A model generated the notes under the pieces. That model was not told where the DNA came from. It saw only the letters and a program-made list of their open reading frames with translations, and made no database searches. Source: Halorientalis pallida (GTDB taxonomy: Archaea > Halobacteriota > Halobacteria > Halobacteriales > Haloarculaceae). From it: a DNA stretch of 64,000 nt. The stretch spans positions 62,001 to 126,000 of the forward strand of contig NZ_RDFA01000006.1 in assembly GCF_004118325.1 (NCBI RefSeq). The letters are read 5' to 3'. Of the stretch, positions 59,913 to 64,000 are shown one piece after another. A program made the position numbers and the translations under genes. Every line of letters starts with the position of its first letter. Positions within the stretch are counted from its first letter, which is position 1.

Positions 59913-60830
59913 TCAGACCGACCGCCGCCGGAACTTCTCCAGCACGACCGCGACGCCGTCCGCGCCCAGGTCGCGAACGGTGTAGCTGGTCGGATACCAA
60001 CCGTCCTGTGGATAGACCGTGGGCTGGGCGATCGGCCGCCGATCCACGCCGGCCAGCGACGACAGGTAATCGACGGTCACCATCGGCTCGACGAACGTGA
60101 GTTCGCCCACGCCGTCGTCGTCCACGTCGTGAGCGCCCCAGATCAGCGTGTTCCCGAAGGTCACCCCGTTCAGCTCCGGCGCCGTCGGATCGCCGAGGTG
60201 TTCGCCCATGTGGATCACGGTGTCGAATTCACCGGCCGGGTTGGGCAGGCGGACGTACCCCTCGGGCATCCGGTCGTCGGGAATCGGGTACTCGGGTGTC
60301 CCGGGCTGAATCGCCTCCACGACAGACTCCGGCTCGAAGTGAAAGTGTACGTCGAAGTGGGGCAGGTCGTAGGTCCCCGGCGGCGGGTGGCCTTCGGGGT
60401 TCCAGTAGAAGCCGAGGACGGTGAACGGATCGGGCGCGGCCTCGGGGAAGGGCAGGAAAAACTCCTCGGACTGCGCGCCGTGAACGGTCAGCCCCTCGCC
60501 GCTCGCTTCGAGGTCGGCCGCCGACGGCAGCCCCGAGAGCGCGGCCCGCGTCAGGTGGACGCCGAGGTACTTCGGCCGTTCCGAGGGGGTGACCGACGCG
60601 AACGTCGAGAGTTCGCCGTCGCCGACCGACGCCGTGTACCGGTCGCCGTCCTCGTCGGTCGCCCAGGTCGTGATTCCCGCGGGTGGGAACCCCGACCCTC
60701 GACCCCGTCTCCGTTTCCGCCCCTTGCCGGGGGTTGCCCCCGCGACACCGCCGGTCAGCGCGAGTCCACCGAGGCCCGCGAGAATCGTTCGTCGCCGCGA
60801 CACACTGCGTCGGGTATCGTCGGATCCCAT
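59913..60830 (-). CDS. Tat-exported protein, DUF5602/TTHB210-like
   Basis: The N-terminus of this 305-residue protein carries a twin-arginine signal (SRRRTILAGLGGLALTGG). The mature part has YLGVHLTRAAL, LPFPEAAPDPFTVLGFYWNP and LPHFDVHFHFEP, where the HFDVHFH pattern recalls DUF5602 (TTHB210-like) proteins; I am not certain. It may bind a metal through its His residues. It should fold before export and remain outside the membrane. Confidence 0.6.
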   Translation of the reverse strand: MGSDDTRRSVSRRRTILAGLGGLALTGGVAGATPGKGRKRRRGRGSGFPPAGITTWATDEDGDRYTASVGDGELSTFASVTPSERPKYLGVHLTRAALSGLPSAADLEASGEGLTVHGAQSEEFFLPFPEAAPDPFTVLGFYWNPEGHPPPGTYDLPHFDVHFHFEPESVVEAIQPGTPEYPIPDDRMPEGYVRLPNPAGEFDTVIHMGEHLGDPTAPELNGVTFGNTLIWGAHDVDDDGVGELTFVEPMVTVDYLSSLAGVDRRPIAQPTVYPQDGWYPTSYTVRDLGADGVAVVLEKFRRRSV

Positions 60831-60901
60831 ACGCTGTCGACCGCGCTACGGGTTATAATCACTCGGGCTACGCTTCTAGAAAAACGGCCAGCACTGCCGG
60901 G

Positions 60902-61564
60902 TCAGTCCATCGCGGCGTGGATGATCTGTGACTCGATGCGGTTGAGGTGTTCGCCGACGGTCCCGACGGTGCAGTCACAGACGTCCGCGATCTCCTCGTA
61001 GGTTGCCTGTCTCGGGACCTCGTAGTAGCCCATCTCGACGGCCGCCTCCAGTACCTCGCGCTGGCGCTCGGTGAGGCCGGCGATCGCGCGCTCGTCGTCG
61101 GGATTGTACTCGCCCATCTGGGTGGCCTGGGCGTCGATGGTCTCGGGGACGTTCCGGAGCGCCTGCTGGATGTTGTCGTCGCTCCCGATGACGGTCACCC
61201 GGAGATACCCCTCGCTGGTGAACCGGAGGGGCAACTCCAGGACGAGACGGTACTCGTCGAGCAGTTTCAGCAGGCCGACCGCCGGTTCGCGGCCCTCGAA
61301 GTGGATGTATGCGTAGTAGCCGTCCTCGTCGTTGCCGGGGATCAACTCCCAGTCGAGCACGTCGTCGACGGAACTCAGAACCTCCGCTGCGGCTTCCGGG
61401 TCCCCGCGGCCACCCAGCAGGACCACGCCGCTCTCGTCTTCGAACAGGTTGATGTACTTCATCTGCTCGAGCGTGATGTCTGGGTGCTGTCGCGCGGCGA
61501 CGAGCGACGGGTGGAAGTAGCGGTCGGCAAGCGGGACGAGTGTGAAAGTGAAATAGCGCATCAT
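60902..61564 (-). CDS. Bat-type HTH_10 transcriptional regulator
   Basis: This 220-residue protein has an N-terminal sensor-like domain (RYFTFTLVPLADRYFHPSLV) and a C-terminal HTH_10: LTERQREVLEAAVEMGYYEV, then IADVCDCTVGTVGEHLNRIE. It resembles the regulator at 34762 in the C-terminal part only. It is divergent from the thioesterase at 61779. Start at ATG 61564 or the next codon. Confidence 0.85.
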   Translation of the reverse strand: MMRYFTFTLVPLADRYFHPSLVAARQHPDITLEQMKYINLFEDESGVVLLGGRGDPEAAAEVLSSVDDVLDWELIPGNDEDGYYAYIHFEGREPAVGLLKLLDEYRLVLELPLRFTSEGYLRVTVIGSDDNIQQALRNVPETIDAQATQMGEYNPDDERAIAGLTERQREVLEAAVEMGYYEVPRQATYEEIADVCDCTVGTVGEHLNRIESQIIHAAMD

Positions 61565-61749
61565 GGGCTCGCTTCCCCCTCCGAGCCCAGTGGTGTCGTC
61601 CGGACCAACGGTTGATCGGGTTGGTCGGCGAACGGTCGAACGTCGTATGTCGGATGTTGCGTGATCATCTCTCGGCACTGCCCCCCGTTGACGGAACGCG
61701 GCGGTTGGCTCCGACCGCGTGTCTACTCCCGTCGTTTATCTTCTGAACC

Positions 61750-61757
61750 CTTATTTT
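61750..61757 (+). promoter_or_regulatory. TATA-like element of the thioesterase gene
   Basis: CTTATTTT lies 22-29 bases before ATG 61779. Confidence 0.5.
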
Positions 61758-61778
61758 GCGGTGGTTGTATGGAGGCGT

Positions 61779-62249
61779 ATGGACGTAACAGAAATCTTCT
61801 CGTACATGCCGTTTACGAACCTCGTCGGCATCGAGTTGACCGAGGCCGAGGACGGCTACGCCGAAGGACGCGTCGAGATGCGCGAAGAACTCGCCTCCGT
61901 CCCGGGCGGCGACGTGGCCCACGGCGGCGTCACCTACTCGCTGGCCGACACCGTCGGCGGCGCGGCCGTCATCTCGCTGGCCCACGACGTGACCCCCACC
62001 GTCGACATGCGCATGGACTACCTCGCACCCGCGACGGACGACCTCTACGCCGAAGCCGAGGTCATGCGGATGGGCGGCAGCGTCGCCGTCACCGACATCG
62101 AGATCTGGGACGCCGACGAGCACCACGTCGCCTCCGCTCGCGGCGTCTACAAGACCGGCGGCGACAGCGAAGGGACCCCCTGGGTCCGCAGCGGCGACGA
62201 CGCGCCGGAGGGAATGACCGACGACGCGTCCGAGGACGGCGAGGACTGA
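61779..62249 (+). CDS. PaaI-family hotdog thioesterase
   Basis: This 156-residue protein has the thioesterase pattern: GIELTEAEDGYAEGRVEM, VAHGGVTYSLADTVGGAAVI (family HGG...L.D...G.A) with the catalytic Asp in place, then TVDMRMDYLAPA. It probably hydrolyses acyl-CoA or aryl-CoA thioesters; the substrate is unknown. The acidic tail (about 130-156) is probably disordered. It abuts the convergent lipoprotein gene with stops at 62249 and 62250. Confidence 0.9.
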   Translation: MDVTEIFSYMPFTNLVGIELTEAEDGYAEGRVEMREELASVPGGDVAHGGVTYSLADTVGGAAVISLAHDVTPTVDMRMDYLAPATDDLYAEAEVMRMGGSVAVTDIEIWDADEHHVASARGVYKTGGDSEGTPWVRSGDDAPEGMTDDASEDGED

Positions 62250-63293
62250 TCAGCGGAGCTGCCAGATCCCCTTCTCGTCGGCCCCATTGGACGTGAAGTC
62301 GAACGAAAAGTACAGCGGCCCGTTCCCGGCTGTGACGACGTACGGAATCTCCCCCTCGACGTGTTTCCCCGACGCGACGTTCGGATTCAGCGGGAACGCG
62401 TTCCCGAGTTGCTGTTGGACACCGAGATCGAGCGCCTGCGGCGTGCCTCGCCTGTCGGTCAACAGCGTCTGCCCGGTGAGACCGAGGTAGGCCGTCCGAC
62501 CTTTCGCGTTGTCGACACGCACCGTCGGCAGGAGGAACTCCCGTCCCTCGCCGGCCGTGGCCCTGCCGACGCTGTCGGCGGTCCGCACCTCCGACACCGT
62601 CACCGTCAGGTTCGCCGCCGAGACGCTCGCGCCCACCTCGTTGACCGGAACGCGAAGCGACTGGCGGAACACCGACTCGGGCCGCTGTGGGTCCGCGGTC
62701 AGGTCGACGGTCACCCGCTCGAACGCCGTCGCCGCGGCGTCCACGTCGAAGACGAACGACCACCCCTTGCTGTCGGTCGCCACCTCGAAGGCGACGAACC
62801 CGCGAATCGTCTCGCCCGGGAGGAGCACCCCCCTGGTGAACTGCCCGCCCGTCTGGGAGACCAGTCGGAGCCGCTCCCGCGTCGTCCCGTCGCCGTCGGT
62901 CACCCGGAAATCCCGCAGGTCCGCCAGCTCCAGAGCGTCGTCACTCCGGTTTTTCACCGACAGCACGACGATCAGGAACTCCCGTCCGCTCGGGGCCTCG
63001 CCTCGCCCGGCGAGTTCCCGCCGTCGGTCGGTCCCCTCCACGAGGAAACCGACCGACTCGTCGACGATCCGCTGGCCGACGACGGCCGACGGGCGCTCGC
63101 TGTCGAGTTCCGCCACCTCGTCCGTCGTCGTCCGATCGTCGGTGGTTCCACCTGCTCCGACGCTCCCGCCCGGGATGGTCGACTGTCCCGTGGGCGTCGT
63201 CGAGCCATCGCCGGAACAGCCGGCGAGCAAGAGCGTCCCCGCGGCCACACCGCTACCGAGAAGCGCACGTCGCGAGAGCCGATCGTCGGTCAT
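62250..63293 (-). CDS. DUF4352-like Tat lipoprotein
   Basis: This 347-residue protein has a combined Tat/lipoprotein signal: SRRALLGSG and then LLLAGC (C26). A Thr/Gly-rich linker follows to about residue 60, then two similar beta-sandwich units, with FLIVVLSVKNRSDDALEL and FLLPTVRVDNAKGRTAYL as matching strands, in the manner of DUF4352 (telokin-like) proteins. It is anchored on the outer face of the membrane; the function is unknown. Confidence 0.78.
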   Translation of the reverse strand: MTDDRLSRRALLGSGVAAGTLLLAGCSGDGSTTPTGQSTIPGGSVGAGGTTDDRTTTDEVAELDSERPSAVVGQRIVDESVGFLVEGTDRRRELAGRGEAPSGREFLIVVLSVKNRSDDALELADLRDFRVTDGDGTTRERLRLVSQTGGQFTRGVLLPGETIRGFVAFEVATDSKGWSFVFDVDAAATAFERVTVDLTADPQRPESVFRQSLRVPVNEVGASVSAANLTVTVSEVRTADSVGRATAGEGREFLLPTVRVDNAKGRTAYLGLTGQTLLTDRRGTPQALDLGVQQQLGNAFPLNPNVASGKHVEGEIPYVVTAGNGPLYFSFDFTSNGADEKGIWQLR

Positions 63294-63369
63294 GGTAGGA
63301 GCGCTACGCCGACCCCCGGCATAAGCTTCCTGACCTGCGAACGTGGCGACGACCGCTCGACCGAGCCGA

Positions 63370-64000
63370 TCAGTCGCCGGTGGCTGCCGCACCCTCGACG
63401 TTCTCGTCGGGCACCGTCCCGTCGTCGTTCCAGCCGCGATGCTCGTAGTAGCTGTCCAGTTCCGCCGAGAGCCCGTCCAGATCGTAGGGCAGTGCCTCGT
63501 CGTCACTGCGGTCCTTCCCGCGCTCGTTGTGGAAGTGCCGCTCCATCTCGACGATCCGGCTCCCCACGTGCATCAACTGCTCGTAGTCGGTCTGGAACAC
63601 TTTCTCGTAGCGTTCCTCCTCGGTGTAGGAGGAGGAGAACTGACAGAGCACGCCACTGTCCCTGACGGCCTTGAGGTTCTCCAGTTCGATGATCGTCTCG
63701 GATTTCCCTTCGACGCCCTCTTTCTCCATCGCCTCTGCCGGCGAGACCAGCGGGTACTCGTAGTCGTAGGCGACCGAGTACATGTGGTCTGCGCCGCGGT
63801 TCGAGGTGGCGTAGGAGAGGCCCTGGCCGTTGAGCGTCCGGCCGTCGTGGGCGGCGAACTCCATGCCCTTCATCGTCCAGTTGTCCACGCCGAGTTCGTC
63901 GTGGATGCGGTCGATCCCCTCCGCGAGCATGTCGCCTTCCTCCTCGCGGCGGGCGATCTTCTCGACCAGTTCCAGCATGAGTTCCTCGTTGCCGAACTCG
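63370..64000 (-). CDS. Aldehyde ferredoxin oxidoreductase, C-terminal part
   Basis: The visible 210 residues are the C-terminus of a tungsten-pterin aldehyde:ferredoxin oxidoreductase: VDNWTMKGMEFAAHDGR, then the conserved GLSYATSNRGADHMYS near the pterin, then a helical part ending in an Asp/Gly/Ala-rich tail. These enzymes oxidise aldehydes to acids with ferredoxin as acceptor. The N-terminal part with the 4Fe-4S and most pterin ligands is beyond the window edge. The ferredoxin at 22664 is a possible partner, though far away. Confidence 0.88.
   Translation of the reverse strand, partial: EFGNEELMLELVEKIARREEEGDMLAEGIDRIHDELGVDNWTMKGMEFAAHDGRTLNGQGLSYATSNRGADHMYSVAYDYEYPLVSPAEAMEKEGVEGKSETIIELENLKAVRDSGVLCQFSSSYTEEERYEKVFQTDYEQLMHVGSRIVEMERHFHNERGKDRSDDEALPYDLDGLSAELDSYYEHRGWNDDGTVPDENVEGAAATGD

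Overview
The window is chromosomal DNA of a halophilic archaeon (class Halobacteria; the gene set fits Haloarculaceae-like genera, but the genus cannot be fixed from sequence alone). The grounds are high GC, strongly acidic proteins, near-absence of CTAG, T-rich TATA elements about 27 bases before many start codons (leaderless transcripts), an archaeal RNase P RNA, an archaeal aIF1/SUI1, bat-type HTH regulators, coenzyme F420 genes, and families known mainly from haloarchaea (Hvo_1808, HVO_0416, DUF5806, DUF5809, DUF5810). No rRNA, CRISPR array, transposase or intact prophage was seen.

Layout. 1-11.5 kb: end of a universal stress protein, DUF5806, an AAC(3)-like acetyltransferase, dihydroorotase, a lipoate ligase-like protein, an M23-like protein, a hotdog thioesterase, then NAD-salvage-type genes (isochorismatase-family hydrolase, nicotinate phosphoribosyltransferase) around two tandem Hvo_1808 lipoproteins with HExxH motifs, and AMMECR1. 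11.5-18.4 kb: RNase P RNA with its promoter, a matrixin-like lipoprotein, dUTPase-like, orphan HATPase, M29 aminopeptidase, a decayed GNAT gene, methyltransferase, carbonic anhydrase, DUF4188 and SHOCT proteins. 18.4-23.8 kb: five tandem hairpins, valS carrying two similar hairpins in frame, 6-phosphogluconate dehydrogenase, a membrane-anchored 2Fe-2S ferredoxin, and tRNA-Arg(CCG) followed by two further copies of its 3' end, which look like old integration scars. 23.8-38.7 kb: enoyl-reductase-like protein, small zinc proteins, rhodanese, paired HTH regulators, UvrD-type helicase, riboflavin synthase, PrsW, an ABC-2 exporter, PdxT, DUF151, HisE and a PAS histidine kinase.

38.8-50.8 kb: NOG1 and EngB GTPases flanking a DUF389 membrane protein, RimI, the DUF5810-DUF5809-hypothetical-NUDIX row, a secreted protein gene broken by an in-frame TGA, aIF1, and the coupled MoxR-DUF58-transglutaminase operon. 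50.8-64 kb: the coupled cofE and F420-oxidoreductase pair, an operon of a DUF445 membrane protein and a repeat-bearing Abi-alpha protein, a coiled-coil protein, a phosphodiesterase, a NUDIX-eIF2B fusion, a Tat protein, a bat-type regulator, a thioesterase, a DUF4352-like lipoprotein and the C-terminus of an aldehyde ferredoxin oxidoreductase.

Most genes are housekeeping or conserved haloarchaeal genes. Coupled groups (overlapping start/stop) are the ABC exporter, MoxR-DUF58-TgpA, cofE with its oxidoreductase, DUF445 with Abi-alpha, and the Hvo_1808 pair. Convergent genes are packed so tightly that several share a four-base CTAG or TTAG as both stop codons. The best leads for something undescribed are the trinucleotide-loop palindromes that occur both between genes and inside valS, the triplicated tRNA-Arg 3' end, and the DUF445/Abi-alpha operon with nine N-terminal repeats.
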